In this document: positions 1-9,858 of the stretch, one piece after another | How positions within the stretch are numbered: the stretch's first letter is position 1 | Layout of the letters: the number at the start of each line of letters is the position of its first letter | Assembly (NCBI GenBank): GCA_035494855.1 | Contig: DATJGR010000307.1 | Span: 1-10,162, forward strand | DNA length: 10,162 nucleotides | From: DATJGR01 sp035494855 | GTDB taxonomy: Bacteria > Pseudomonadota > Gammaproteobacteria > Pseudomonadales > Azotimanducaceae | Direction of reading: 5' to 3' | The notes under the pieces: model-generated | Databases searched by the model: none | What the model saw: only the letters and a program-made list of their open reading frames with translations | What the model was told of the DNA's origin: nothing | Program-made: the position numbers and the translations under genes

Positions 1-2589
1 GTCGGCGCGTGCCGGCAATGCGCGGTGAAGATCTATCGCGATGAGAACGACAAGGTCGGTCGCCTCGTGATGGCGTGCATGACGCCGGCAGCCGACGGTA
101 CGCGCATCTCGATGGCCGATCCGGAATCGAAAGAGTTCCGCGAAGCGATCATCAGCCTGATGATGACGAACCATCCGCACGACTGCCCCGTGTGCGAAGA
201 AGGCGGCCACTGCCATCTGCAGGACATGACGGTGATGACCGGCCACTACCGCCGGCAATATCACTTCACGAAGCGCACGCACTACAACCAGGACCTCGGC
301 CCGTTCATCGCGCACGAGATGAATCGCTGCATCGCGTGCTATCGCTGCGTGCGGTTCTACAACGACTACGCGGGCGGCACCGACTTCGGCGTGTTCGGTT
401 CGGCCGCGCACGTGTACTTCGGCCGCGAGCAGCCCGGCACGCTGCAGAACGTGTTCTCCGGCAACCTCACCGAGATCTGCCCTACCGGTGTGTTCACCGA
501 CAAGACGCATTCGGAACACTACGCGCGCAAGTGGGATATGCAGTTCGCACCGAGCATCTGCCCCGGTTGCGCGGTTGGTTGCAACATTTCTCCCGGCGAG
601 CGCTATGGCGAAGTGCGCCGCATCGAGAACCGCTATCACGGCGAACTGAACGGCTACTTCCTATGCGACCGGGGTCGCTTCGGCTACGGCTACGTCAATC
701 TGAAAGATCGGCCGCGCAAGCCGATGCTGAAGCGCGACGGGCAACTCGCTGTGGTCGAGGTTGCCGAAGCACTCGCCCGGGTGCGGCAACTGCTCGAATC
801 CGGCAAGCCGGTGGTCGGAATCGGCTCGCCGCGCGCGAGTCTCGAAGCGAACTTCCGGTTGCGCGAGCTGGTCGGCGCCGACGCGTTCTCGAGCGGCATG
901 ACGCGGCGCGACGCGGAACTGACGGGGATCGCGCTGCAGGTGTTGCGCGACGGTCCGGTACCGGCGGCAACCGTGCGCGCGATGGACGATGCAGACGCGG
1001 TGCTGGTGCTCGGCGAAGACGTGATCGCGACGGCGCCGCGCGTTGCGCTCGCACTGCGGCAGGCCTCGCGCGGTAAAGCGCTCGAGATGACGCGCGAGAA
1101 GAAAGTACCGGAGTGGCAGGCCGAGTCCGCCGCCGATATCGCACAACACGAACGCAACCCGGTGTTCATCGCGACGCCGGCGGTTACACAGATCGACGAT
1201 GTCGCTAGGCAGACGTTCCGGCTCGTGCCCGCGGCAATCGCAGATCTCGGATTCGCCGTTGCGCACGCGCTCGACTCCACTGCGCCGGCACCGATCGATG
1301 CCAATACGGGCGTGATCGCGGCCGCCGCGGAAATCGCCGCCGCGTTGCGCGCGGCGAAGCGTCCGTTGATCGTTTCGGGCACCGGTCTCGAATCCACAGC
1401 GGTGATGCATGCGGCTGCCAATGTGGCATGGGCGCTGTACAAGCTGAACCCGGCGACACTGCTGAGCCTCGCCGTTCCGGAAGCCAACAGTTTCGGTGTG
1501 GCGCTGTTCGGTGCGCCGGCGCTCGAAGACGCGCTCGCACGGGTCGCGGGCACCGACCCCGTCGTCGTCGTGCTCGAGAACGATCTCGAGCGCCGCATTC
1601 CGAAGAGCGAACTGGATCCATTGCTCTCCAACGCGCGCCTCGTGGTGCTCGACCATCAGATGACCGGCACAGCACGCCGCGCCGAAGCGGTGTTGCCGGC
1701 GGCGAGTTTCGCCGAAGCCACCGGAACGCTGGTCAACATGGAAGGACGCGCGCAGCGCTATTTCCAGAACTTCGATCCGGCTTACTACGACCGCACCGTT
1801 GCAACGCTGGAATCGTGGCGCTGGCTCGGCCGCATCGAAGGCGGTACGGAAGAATCCGAGAATCTCGACGACGTGCTCGCCGATTTCGAGACCGCGCTTC
1901 CGCAGTTCAAGGGCGTGGCCGCGGCCGCACCTGGCGCCACGTTCCGCATGCACGGAATGGGGCTCGCGCGCGCACCGCACCGCCAGTCCGGCCGAACCGC
2001 CGCCCGCGCGATCGTCTTCGTGCATGAACCGCGTTCGACGGCCGACGTCGATACGGCGCTGAACTTCTCGATGGAAGGTTACAACGGCGCCGGCAAGGAA
2101 GATCGCCCGCCCGAACTGCTGCCGTTCGCGTGGGCGCCCGGCTGGAACTCGCCGCAGGCGTGGAACAAGTTCCAGACCGAAGTGGGCGGCGCGTTGCGCG
2201 GTGGTGATCCCGGCAAGCATCTCGTTCGCACGTCGCCGCAGGCGGTTCACCGATACTTCGCCCCTGTGGCGCCGACGACCGCATCGAGGGGCGATGCACT
2301 CGAGCGCGTGGCATTGTACGAACACTTCGGCTCCGAAGAGCTGACGAATCTGGCGGCGCCGATTCAGGCGCGCATACCGCCCGGTTACGTCGCCCTGAAT
2401 TCCGACGACGCGCGGCGCCTCGGCGTGAACGATCACGATCGCGTGCGGGTAACCCTCGGCGACGTCGTGGTCGATCTGCAGGCCAGCGTGCGCGCCGATT
2501 TTCCGCGCGGCGCCACCGGCGTGCCGGTCGGCCTGCCAGATATGCCGGTGACTTCTGCAGCGACGTGCAGCGTCGTGAAGGGAGCCTGA
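1..2589 (+). CDS. nuoG: NADH-quinone oxidoreductase subunit G, 5'-truncated by window edge
   Basis: Peripheral-arm Fe-S subunit of complex I, carrying electrons from NuoE/F toward NuoI. The reading frame is open from base 1 (VGACRQCAVK...), matching E. coli NuoG from about residue 42, so roughly 40 N-terminal residues and the first N1b cysteine lie off the left edge; 862 codons are visible and the full length would be near E. coli's 908. Seen: remaining N1b cysteines (codons at 10, 19 and 76), the N5 motif HxxxCxxCxxxxxC (about 172-213), N4 cysteines in CIACYRC (328-348) plus the Cys of EICPTG (478), and CxxCxxxC plus a Cys 28 residues later (559-666), the ligand set of the extra cluster N7. 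The rest is a molybdopterin-oxidoreductase-like domain, non-catalytic in this family, ending in a dinucleotide-binding-like fold. A GTG at 25 is only an internal codon, not a start. Stop TGA at 2587, two bases before nuoH. Identification is very secure. Confidence 0.97.
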   Translation, partial: VGACRQCAVKIYRDENDKVGRLVMACMTPAADGTRISMADPESKEFREAIISLMMTNHPHDCPVCEEGGHCHLQDMTVMTGHYRRQYHFTKRTHYNQDLGPFIAHEMNRCIACYRCVRFYNDYAGGTDFGVFGSAAHVYFGREQPGTLQNVFSGNLTEICPTGVFTDKTHSEHYARKWDMQFAPSICPGCAVGCNISPGERYGEVRRIENRYHGELNGYFLCDRGRFGYGYVNLKDRPRKPMLKRDGQLAVVEVAEALARVRQLLESGKPVVGIGSPRASLEANFRLRELVGADAFSSGMTRRDAELTGIALQVLRDGPVPAATVRAMDDADAVLVLGEDVIATAPRVALALRQASRGKALEMTREKKVPEWQAESAADIAQHERNPVFIATPAVTQIDDVARQTFRLVPAAIADLGFAVAHALDSTAPAPIDANTGVIAAAAEIAAALRAAKRPLIVSGTGLESTAVMHAAANVAWALYKLNPATLLSLAVPEANSFGVALFGAPALEDALARVAGTDPVVVVLENDLERRIPKSELDPLLSNARLVVLDHQMTGTARRAEAVLPAASFAEATGTLVNMEGRAQRYFQNFDPAYYDRTVATLESWRWLGRIEGGTEESENLDDVLADFETALPQFKGVAAAAPGATFRMHGMGLARAPHRQSGRTAARAIVFVHEPRSTADVDTALNFSMEGYNGAGKEDRPPELLPFAWAPGWNSPQAWNKFQTEVGGALRGGDPGKHLVRTSPQAVHRYFAPVAPTTASRGDALERVALYEHFGSEELTNLAAPIQARIPPGYVALNSDDARRLGVNDHDRVRVTLGDVVVDLQASVRADFPRGATGVPVGLPDMPVTSAATCSVVKGA
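2578..2584 (+). promoter_or_regulatory. Ribosome binding site of nuoH
   Basis: AAGGGAG lies in the last codons of nuoG, 7 bases before the GTG at 2592. It decides the nuoH start: the frame opens further upstream, but only the GTG at 2592 has this site and gives the family N-terminus (MFEWVTPEL, compare MSWISPEL in E. coli). Confidence 0.75.
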
Positions 2590-2591
2590 GC

Positions 2592-3608
2592 GTGTTCGAA
2601 TGGGTCACTCCCGAACTCGGCGCGATCGTCTGGGCCATCTTCAAGGCGATGGTCATTCTCATCGGCGCCGTGGTCGCCGGCGCGCAGATGATCTGGGCCG
2701 AACGACGGCTGCTCGCGCTGTGGCAGGATCGCTACGGGCCGAACCGGGTCGGTTGGTTCGGTCTGCTGCAGGTACCGGCCGACATGGTGAAGATCTTCTT
2801 CAAGGAAGACTGGATCCCGCCGTTCGTCGACAAGTCGACGTTCCTGCTGGCGCCGTCGCTTGCGATCGGGCTGATGCTGCTCGCGTTCGTGCTTGTGCCG
2901 TTCACGCCGAACTGGGTAGTGGCGTCGCCACAGGACGGCATCCTGTTCTTCTTCGCGATCGCCGGTCTCGCGGTATACGCGGTGATGCTCGGCGGCTGGT
3001 CGTCTAACAGCAAATACGCCCTGCTCGGCGGTTTGCGCTCCACCGCGCAGATGATCTCGTACGAAGTATTCATGGGTCTGTCGCTGATGGGCATCGTGAT
3101 GCTTGCCGGCAGCTACGATCTGAACAAAATCGTAGAGGCGCAGCGCGACATCTGGTTCATCGTGCCGCAGTTCTTCGGCTTCTGCGTGTGGGTGCTCGCG
3201 GCCATCGCCGTCATCCACCGCACGCCGTTCGATCTGCCGGAAGCAGAAGCCGAACTCGCCGCCGGCTATCACACCGAATACTCCGGTATGAAGTTCGGCA
3301 TGTTCCTGGTCGCCGAATACGTCGGCATCGTGCTGATTTCGTCGCTGACCGTCACGCTGTTCTTCGGCGGCTGGCAGGCGCCGTTCCACGTCGATGCGTG
3401 GATACCGTTCCTCGGTGAGATTCCGTTCATCTGGTTCGCGATGAAAGCAGCTGTGTTCATGGCGCTGTTCATTCTGCTGCGCGCGTCGTTGCCGCGACCG
3501 CGGTACGACCAGATGATGGCGGCAGCGTGGAAGGTGTGCCTTCCGCTCGCGCTCATCAACCTGCTCGTGACCGCCGCGCTCGTGTTGTGGCGCACGCCCG
3601 GAGCCTGA
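2592..3608 (+). CDS. nuoH: NADH-quinone oxidoreductase subunit H
   Basis: Membrane subunit (ND1 homologue) that forms the quinone-binding chamber with NuoB/NuoD and links the peripheral arm to the proton channels. 338 residues, about eight membrane helices. Visible family motifs: AERRLLALWQDRYGPNRVGW (residues 36-55, with Glu37 and Arg38/39), KEDWIPPF (71-78), Glu158 in SYEVF, the acidic loop PFDLPEAEAELAAGYHTEYSG (212-232, with Asp214, Glu217, Glu219 and Glu221) and RASLPRPRYDQ (297-307). The start is GTG at 2592, chosen from the Shine-Dalgarno site and the E. coli N-terminus. E. coli NuoH has 325 residues; most of the extra length is about ten residues after FFGGWQAP (near residues 265-278), in a loop before FIWFA. 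The gene follows the nuoG stop after two bases and ends three bases before nuoI, so it is almost certainly co-translated with both. Confidence 0.97.
   Translation: MFEWVTPELGAIVWAIFKAMVILIGAVVAGAQMIWAERRLLALWQDRYGPNRVGWFGLLQVPADMVKIFFKEDWIPPFVDKSTFLLAPSLAIGLMLLAFVLVPFTPNWVVASPQDGILFFFAIAGLAVYAVMLGGWSSNSKYALLGGLRSTAQMISYEVFMGLSLMGIVMLAGSYDLNKIVEAQRDIWFIVPQFFGFCVWVLAAIAVIHRTPFDLPEAEAELAAGYHTEYSGMKFGMFLVAEYVGIVLISSLTVTLFFGGWQAPFHVDAWIPFLGEIPFIWFAMKAAVFMALFILLRASLPRPRYDQMMAAAWKVCLPLALINLLVTAALVLWRTPGA
3600..3603 (+). promoter_or_regulatory. Ribosome binding site of nuoI
   Basis: GGAG in the Gly-Ala codons that end nuoH, 8 bases before the ATG at 3612. The nine bases GGAGCCTGA (3600-3608) are identical to those ending nuoG (2581-2589), so the two junctions share the same stop plus Shine-Dalgarno arrangement. 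Confidence 0.6.
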
Positions 3609-3611
3609 CGA

Positions 3612-4160
3612 ATGAATAGCCTTCTGTCAGTTCTCAGCGGCATCTGGTCACAGCTCCGGTCGATTGGCATGGTGTTCATGCACACGTTCCGGGCGCGCGA
3701 CGTGCAGATGTATCCGGAGGTGAAAGTACCGGTGCCGCCGCGCTACCGGGGCCGCATCATCCTCACGCGCGATCCCGACGGCGACGAGCGTTGCGTTGCG
3801 TGCAATCTGTGCGCGGTCGCGTGTCCGGTGGGTTGTATCTCACTGCAGAAAGCGGAGCGTCCCGAAGACGGCCGCTGGTATCCGGAATTCTTCCGGATCA
3901 ACTTCTCGCGTTGCATTTTCTGCGGCCTATGCGAAGAAGCGTGCCCGACGACGGCGATCCAGCTGACGCCAGATTTCGAGATGGGCGAATACAATCGCCA
4001 GAACCTCGTCTACGAAAAAGAACACCTGCTGATTTCCGGACCGGGAAAGTATTCGGACTACAACTTCTATCGCGTCGCCGGCATGTCGATCACCGGAAAA
4101 GGCAAAGGCCAGGCGCTGAACGAAGAATCGCCGGTCGACTACAAGAGTCTGCTGCCATGA
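3612..4160 (+). CDS. nuoI: NADH-quinone oxidoreductase subunit I (2x[4Fe-4S] ferredoxin-like)
   Basis: Carries clusters N6a and N6b, which pass electrons from NuoG toward NuoB and the quinone site. 182 residues against 180 in E. coli. Two classic 4Fe-4S motifs are complete: Cys61-x2-Cys64-x2-Cys67-x3-Cys71-Pro (ERCVACNLCAVACPVGC) and Cys101-x2-Cys104-x2-Cys107-x3-Cys111-Pro (SRCIFCGLCEEACPTTA). The N-terminal part (SIGMVFMHTFRARDVQMYPE) is the amphipathic membrane-contact region of the family; PPRYRGRIILTRDPDG and LVYEKEHLLISGPGKYSDYNFYR are near-identical to E. coli NuoI as I remember it, including the gamma-type C-terminus ending in KSLLP. The start ATG at 3612 has a GGAG site upstream and gives the expected length. 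The stop overlaps the nuoJ start by four bases (ATGA). Confidence 0.98.
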   Translation: MNSLLSVLSGIWSQLRSIGMVFMHTFRARDVQMYPEVKVPVPPRYRGRIILTRDPDGDERCVACNLCAVACPVGCISLQKAERPEDGRWYPEFFRINFSRCIFCGLCEEACPTTAIQLTPDFEMGEYNRQNLVYEKEHLLISGPGKYSDYNFYRVAGMSITGKGKGQALNEESPVDYKSLLP

Positions 4161-4657
4161 TCAATATCGGCTTCTATGTAGCCTCCGCCGTCGCGCTGTT
4201 CGCGACGACCATGGTGATCACCAATACCAATCCAGTGCATGCGCTGTTGTATCTCGTGGTCTCGCTGCTCGCGATTGCGATGGTGTTCTTCACGCTCGGC
4301 GCGCCGTTCGCCGGTGTGCTCGAAGTGATCATCTACGCCGGCGCCATCATGGTGTTGTTCGTGTTCGTGGTGATGATGCTGAACCTCGGCCAACGCACGG
4401 TGGAGCAGGAACGACTGTGGTTGCGCGGCGGCATGTGGATCGGCCCGGTAGTACTCGCCGCGGTCCTGCTCGCTGAGCTCGGCGTGATGTTGTGGCCCAC
4501 CGATGCGTCGACGGCGGCCGGGCTCACGGTGATCTCCCCCAAAGCTGTCGGCGTCGCGCTGTACGGACCTTATCTGCTGGCCGTCGAACTCGCGTCGATG
4601 CTGCTGCTAGGCGGACTCGTCGCCGCGTATCACCTCGGCCGTCATGAGGACGTTTGA
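4157..4657 (+). CDS. nuoJ: NADH-quinone oxidoreductase subunit J
   Basis: Small membrane subunit (ND6 homologue) next to NuoH, NuoA and NuoK; its third helix contributes to the hydrophilic axis coupling quinone reduction to proton pumping. 166 residues with five predicted membrane helices. The hallmark segment TNTNPVHALLYLVVSLLAIAMVFF is followed by LEVIIYAGAIMVLFVFVVMMLNLG, with Glu56 and Tyr60 in the pi-bulge region of helix 3. The C-terminal helix LYGPYLLAVELASMLLLGGLVAAYHLGR is also typical. The start ATG at 4157 overlaps the nuoI stop; the frame is open far upstream inside nuoI, but that part is unrelated shadow sequence. Only a weak purine stretch (AAGAG at 4143-4147) precedes the start, so translation probably depends on coupling to nuoI. 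The polar C-terminal tail of E. coli NuoJ (184 residues) is missing: the protein ends just after the last helix, at HEDV. Confidence 0.96.
   Translation: MINIGFYVASAVALFATTMVITNTNPVHALLYLVVSLLAIAMVFFTLGAPFAGVLEVIIYAGAIMVLFVFVVMMLNLGQRTVEQERLWLRGGMWIGPVVLAAVLLAELGVMLWPTDASTAAGLTVISPKAVGVALYGPYLLAVELASMLLLGGLVAAYHLGRHEDV
4645..4650 (+). promoter_or_regulatory. Ribosome binding site of nuoK
   Basis: TGAGGA within the last codons of nuoJ, 10 bases before the ATG at 4661. It fits the first ATG rather than the second in-frame ATG at 4676, and the first also gives the E. coli-like N-terminus. Confidence 0.55.
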
Positions 4658-4660
4658 GCG

Positions 4661-4969
4661 ATGAATCCGATTCCGATGGAGCACGGTCTGTTGCTCGCTG
4701 CCGCATTGTTCGCGCTCGGCATGGTTGGTCTCGTCATGCGCCGCAACGTGCTGTTCATGTTGATGGCGACCGAAATCATGATGAACGCCACCGCGCTCGC
4801 ATTCGTCGTCGGGGGTGCACGCTGGGCCGAACCGGACGGCCAGGTGATGTTCGTGCTGGTGCTGACGCTGCAGGCGGCCGAAGCGTGCGTGGGTCTCGCT
4901 CTGGTAATTCAACTGTATCGCCGCTTCCGCACACTCGACGTCGACGCGGCCACGACGATGAAAGGATGA
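4661..4969 (+). CDS. nuoK: NADH-quinone oxidoreductase subunit K
   Basis: Small membrane subunit (ND4L homologue) of the central proton-transfer axis, packed between NuoJ and NuoN. 102 residues against 100 in E. coli, three membrane helices. The two essential membrane glutamates are present: Glu38 in LFMLMATEIMMNA and Glu74 in TLQAAEACVGLAL, matching Glu36 and Glu72 of E. coli with a constant shift of two. The C-terminus (ending TTMKG) parallels E. coli SEMRG. The start ATG at 4661 lies three bases after the nuoJ stop. Its own 3' end, AAAGGA, serves as the Shine-Dalgarno site of nuoL. A frame at 4654-4977 in another register is a shadow of this gene. Confidence 0.97.
   Translation: MNPIPMEHGLLLAAALFALGMVGLVMRRNVLFMLMATEIMMNATALAFVVGGARWAEPDGQVMFVLVLTLQAAEACVGLALVIQLYRRFRTLDVDAATTMKG
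4961..4966 (+). promoter_or_regulatory. Ribosome binding site of nuoL
   Basis: AAAGGA in the Lys-Gly codons ending nuoK, 7 bases before the GTG at 4974. It supports GTG as the nuoL start, which also gives almost exactly the E. coli protein length and residue numbering. Confidence 0.7.
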
Positions 4970-4973
4970 CCCA

Positions 4974-6821
<1,848 letters not shown>

Positions 6822-6831
6822 ACGGCCCGAT

Positions 6832-8397
6832 ATGACACTTGTCTGGCTGATTCTGATTCCGCTGATCGGCGGACTGCTGAGCTGGCGCGGCGAACGCATG
6901 GCGCCTGCTGCGCCGCGGTGGATCGCGCTCGTCAGCATGCTGGTCGCGCTCGCCCTGTCGCTATGGGTGTGGGCGACGAAGGACTTCTCGTTCACCGGTG
7001 CGGGTTTCTCGTCGGTGGCCGGTCCGCCCAACTGGACGATCGAGTTCCGCGCGACGTGGATTCCAGCGCTCGGCGCGAGCTTCCACCTCGGGCTCGACGG
7101 ACTGTCGATGCTGCTGATCGTGCTGACCAATCTGCTCGGCGTCATGGCCGTGCTCGCATCGTGGCGCGACATCGACCGAGATGCGGGTTTCTTTCACCTC
7201 AATCTGTTGTGGAATCTCGGCGGCGTGGTCGGCGTGTTCCTGGCGGTCGATCTGCTGCTGTTCTTCTTCCTGTGGGAAGTGATGCTGGTGCCGATGTACA
7301 TGCTGATCGCGCTGTGGGGCAGCGACGCGCCCAACGGCAAAACCCGCTCGTACGCGGCAACCAAGTTCTTCATCTATACGCAGGCGTCGGGCCTGCTGAT
7401 GCTGGTGTCGATTCTCGGCCTCGCATTCGTGCACTACAACGCGACCGGCATCGTCACGTTCGATTATCACGATCTGCTCGGCACGACGATGTCGGCGCCG
7501 GTCGAGTGGCTGCTGATGCTCGGCTTCTTCCTGGCGTTCGCGGTGAAGATGCCCGTGGTTCCGCTGCACGGCTGGTTGCCGGATGCGCACACCAATGCGC
7601 CCGTTGGCGGTTCAGTGGACCTCGCGGGCATTCTGCTGAAGACCGCCGCTTACGGTTTGCTCCGCTTCGGCATTCCGCTGTTTCCACACGCGTCGATCGA
7701 GATCGCACCGATTGCGATGTGGCTCGGCGTGGCCGGCGTTGCCTACGGCGCGGTGATCGCGTTCTCGCAAACCGACATCAAGCGCCTCGTTGCATACACC
7801 AGCATCAGCCACATGGGCTTCGTCGTCATCGGCATCTATGCAGGCACCGAAGCGGCGCTGATGGGCGTGGTCGTGCAGATGATCGCGCACGGCCTGTCGG
7901 CCGGCGCGTTGTTCATCCTGTGCGGCGAAATTCACGAACGTCTGCAAACGCGCGATCTGCGCGAGATGGGCGGCTTGTGGACACGGCTGCCGTATCTGCC
8001 GCCGTTCCTGCTGTTCTTCGCGCTCGCGTCGCTCGGCTTGCCGGGGCTCGGTAATTTCGTCGGCGAGTTCCTGATTCTCACCGGCACGTTCGTGGTCGCG
8101 CCGTGGGTCGCGGTCGTCGCGTCGACCGGTCTGATCTTTGCGGTGGTGTATGCATTGATCATGGTGCAGCGCGCGCTGCAGGGGCCGGTCCGCGGTGCCG
8201 TCGCCGACGCGGCGCTGAAGTTCGCCGATCTGACGAGACGCGAACTCGCGATGATGTTCGCGCTGGTCATCCTGCTCGTCGGCCTCGGTCTGTATCCGCA
8301 GCCGGTCATCGACGCGGTGCGCGCGCCCGTGCAGGCGTTCGGCGCAATCTATGCATTCCCGGCCGCGGCGCCGACTGCTGCGGGAGTCGCGCCGTGA
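6832..8397 (+). CDS. nuoM: NADH-quinone oxidoreductase subunit M (antiporter-like proton channel)
   Basis: Middle antiporter-like subunit (ND4 homologue). 521 residues against 509 in E. coli, about fourteen membrane helices. Key residues: Glu149 in FFFLWEVMLVPMYMLIALWG, Lys239 in FLAFAVKMPVVPLHGWLPDAH, Lys270 in GSVDLAGILLKTAAYGLLR, and Glu412 in GLGNFVGEFLIL; each is five above the E. coli number, explained by about five extra residues in the early loop near TGAGFSSVAGPPNW (55-68). The C-terminus is somewhat longer and Ala/Pro-rich. The ATG at 6832 gives the family start (MTLVWLILIPLIGG). The 10-base gap after nuoL holds no clear Shine-Dalgarno sequence, unlike most other junctions here, so expression probably relies on coupling to nuoL. 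The stop overlaps the nuoN start (GTGA). Confidence 0.98.
   Translation: MTLVWLILIPLIGGLLSWRGERMAPAAPRWIALVSMLVALALSLWVWATKDFSFTGAGFSSVAGPPNWTIEFRATWIPALGASFHLGLDGLSMLLIVLTNLLGVMAVLASWRDIDRDAGFFHLNLLWNLGGVVGVFLAVDLLLFFFLWEVMLVPMYMLIALWGSDAPNGKTRSYAATKFFIYTQASGLLMLVSILGLAFVHYNATGIVTFDYHDLLGTTMSAPVEWLLMLGFFLAFAVKMPVVPLHGWLPDAHTNAPVGGSVDLAGILLKTAAYGLLRFGIPLFPHASIEIAPIAMWLGVAGVAYGAVIAFSQTDIKRLVAYTSISHMGFVVIGIYAGTEAALMGVVVQMIAHGLSAGALFILCGEIHERLQTRDLREMGGLWTRLPYLPPFLLFFALASLGLPGLGNFVGEFLILTGTFVVAPWVAVVASTGLIFAVVYALIMVQRALQGPVRGAVADAALKFADLTRRELAMMFALVILLVGLGLYPQPVIDAVRAPVQAFGAIYAFPAAAPTAAGVAP
8382..8386 (+). promoter_or_regulatory. Ribosome binding site of nuoN
   Basis: GGGAG within the last codons of nuoM, 7 bases before the GTG at 8394. 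It decides the start, because the nuoN frame stays open for nearly 300 bases upstream inside nuoM. Confidence 0.7.
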
Positions 8398-9845
8398 ACG
8401 AACAGGTGTTGGCGCTGATGCCGCTGCTCGTCACAACCGCGACGGTAGTCGGGTCGATGTTCGTGATCGCGGTCCGGCGCGATCACGACTTGACCGGCGG
8501 CGTCACGATCGTCGGCATGAACCTGGCGTTGTTGAGCGTCCTGGTCAGCTGGATCGCGACCGATGGACACGCGATTGCGGTGACGGGCCTGATGCTGGTC
8601 GACTCCACCGCGCAGTTCGCCATGGTGCTGGTCCTCGTTACGACGCTCGGTGTGCTGACACTGTGCCCGGCCTACTTCAACGGCTACCGCGGCCATCGCG
8701 AGGAACTGTACCTGCTGCTCGGCGTCGGTACGCTCGGCGCATTGACGCTCGCGTGTGCCAGCCACGCGGCGACATTGTTGCTCGGCCTCGAGTTACTGAG
8801 TCTGCCGATGGTCGGTGCGGTGGCCTATGCAATCGACCGCCCGAGATCGATCGAAGGCGGCGTGAAGTACCTGATTCTCTCGGCGGGCGCCTCAGCGACG
8901 TTGTTGTTCGGCCTCGCGCTGATCTATGCCGAAACCGGCGCGCTCGACCTGGCGTCGCTGGCCGGTGCAATCGCCAGTGCCGGCCTCGGTTCGCCGCTCG
9001 TGACGGTCGGCGCGGCAATGCTGCTCGCCGGGCTCGCCTTCAAACTGTCGTTCGTGCCGTTCCATCAGTGGACACCCGACGTCTACGAAGCAGCGCCGTT
9101 GCCGGTCACCGCGTATCTGTCCACCGTGGTGAAGGTCGGCGCATTCGTCGTTGCGCTGCGTCTGCTGCACGCCGGTGTCAGCAGCGCGTCGCCGCTGATC
9201 GTCAGCGCGATCATCGGGCTGGCACTCGCATCGATGCTGGTCGGCAGCCTGCTCGCATTGCGCCAATCGAATCTGAAGCGCCTGCTCGCGTATTCGTCGA
9301 TCGCGAACTTCGGATACCTCGCGGTGGTGCTGGCGCTGCCCGGTGTCGAAGCGGTGCGCGCGGCGGGCGTGTTTCTCGTGTCGTATCTCATCACTTCTCT
9401 CGGCGTGTTCGGCGTGATGACGATGGTGTCGAGCCCGATGGGTCGCCACGATCACGAAGACATCGACGAATACCGCAGCCTCTTGTGGCATCGCCCGTAT
9501 CTCGCAGCGATCCTGATCGCGATGCTGCTGTCTCTGGCGGGCATTCCGCTGACGGCCGGCTTCGTCGGCAAACTCGCCGTCATCGGCGTGGGCGTACAAG
9601 CCGCGCAGTGGTGGCTCGTCGCCGGCGTGGTGGTGGCGAGCGCCATCGGCATCTACTACTACCTGCGCGTCATCAATGCGGTGATCAGGAACGTCGATCC
9701 GGATGCGGAGCGCGTCGCCGTCGCAGTGACGTGGGTCTACCGGGCGAGCGCCACGATGCTGCTGCTCGCAACGCTCGTCACGATCTGGCTCGGCGTGTAT
9801 CCGCAGCCACTGTTCGTGTTCGGCCGGTACCTCGCGTTTCCATAA
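8394..9845 (+). CDS. nuoN: NADH-quinone oxidoreductase subunit N (antiporter-like proton channel)
   Basis: Proximal antiporter-like subunit (ND2 homologue), next to NuoK. 483 residues against 485 in E. coli, about fourteen membrane helices. Key residues sit at or near E. coli numbers: Glu133 in LLLGLELLSLPMVG, Lys158 in GGVKYLILSAGAS, Lys217 in GLAFKLSFVPFHQWTPDVY, Lys247 in LSTVVKVGAF, Lys295 in QSNLKRLLAYSSI, and Lys393 in TAGFVGKLAVIGVG. LLWHRPYLAAILIAMLLSLAGIPLTAGF and GIYYYLRV near the C-terminus are also family hallmarks. The start is GTG at 8394, overlapping the nuoM stop by four bases and preceded by GGGAG; the Glu133 register supports it. Upstream sequence in this frame (from 8103) is shadow. 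It ends in TAA at 9843; no hairpin plus T-run follows, so transcription probably continues into the next gene. Confidence 0.98.
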   Translation: MNEQVLALMPLLVTTATVVGSMFVIAVRRDHDLTGGVTIVGMNLALLSVLVSWIATDGHAIAVTGLMLVDSTAQFAMVLVLVTTLGVLTLCPAYFNGYRGHREELYLLLGVGTLGALTLACASHAATLLLGLELLSLPMVGAVAYAIDRPRSIEGGVKYLILSAGASATLLFGLALIYAETGALDLASLAGAIASAGLGSPLVTVGAAMLLAGLAFKLSFVPFHQWTPDVYEAAPLPVTAYLSTVVKVGAFVVALRLLHAGVSSASPLIVSAIIGLALASMLVGSLLALRQSNLKRLLAYSSIANFGYLAVVLALPGVEAVRAAGVFLVSYLITSLGVFGVMTMVSSPMGRHDHEDIDEYRSLLWHRPYLAAILIAMLLSLAGIPLTAGFVGKLAVIGVGVQAAQWWLVAGVVVASAIGIYYYLRVINAVIRNVDPDAERVAVAVTWVYRASATMLLLATLVTIWLGVYPQPLFVFGRYLAFP

Positions 9846-9858
9846 CGATCCGTGATCG
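9846..9858 (+). promoter_or_regulatory. Short inverted repeat over the methyltransferase start codon
   Basis: CGATC (9846-9850), a three-base spacer, then GATCG (9854-9858): a perfect 5-bp inverted repeat directly after the nuoN stop, enclosing the likely GTG start (9852-9854). No T-run follows, so it does not look like an intrinsic terminator. It could weakly limit ribosome access unless nuoN is being translated. A repeat this short can arise by chance. Confidence 0.25.

Noticed and set aside
661..2436. Long minus-strand open frame (591 codons) opposite nuoG
   Set aside because: It is rich in Arg, His, Gly and Cys with no recognisable domain, lies wholly antisense to a securely identified gene, and is the usual by-product of strong G/C third-position bias.
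2433..3389. Minus-strand open frame (318 codons) opposite nuoH
   Set aside because: Composition dominated by His, Glu, Arg and Gln, the mirror of hydrophobic membrane-protein codons on the other strand. It covers a well-conserved nuoH and has no motif of its own.
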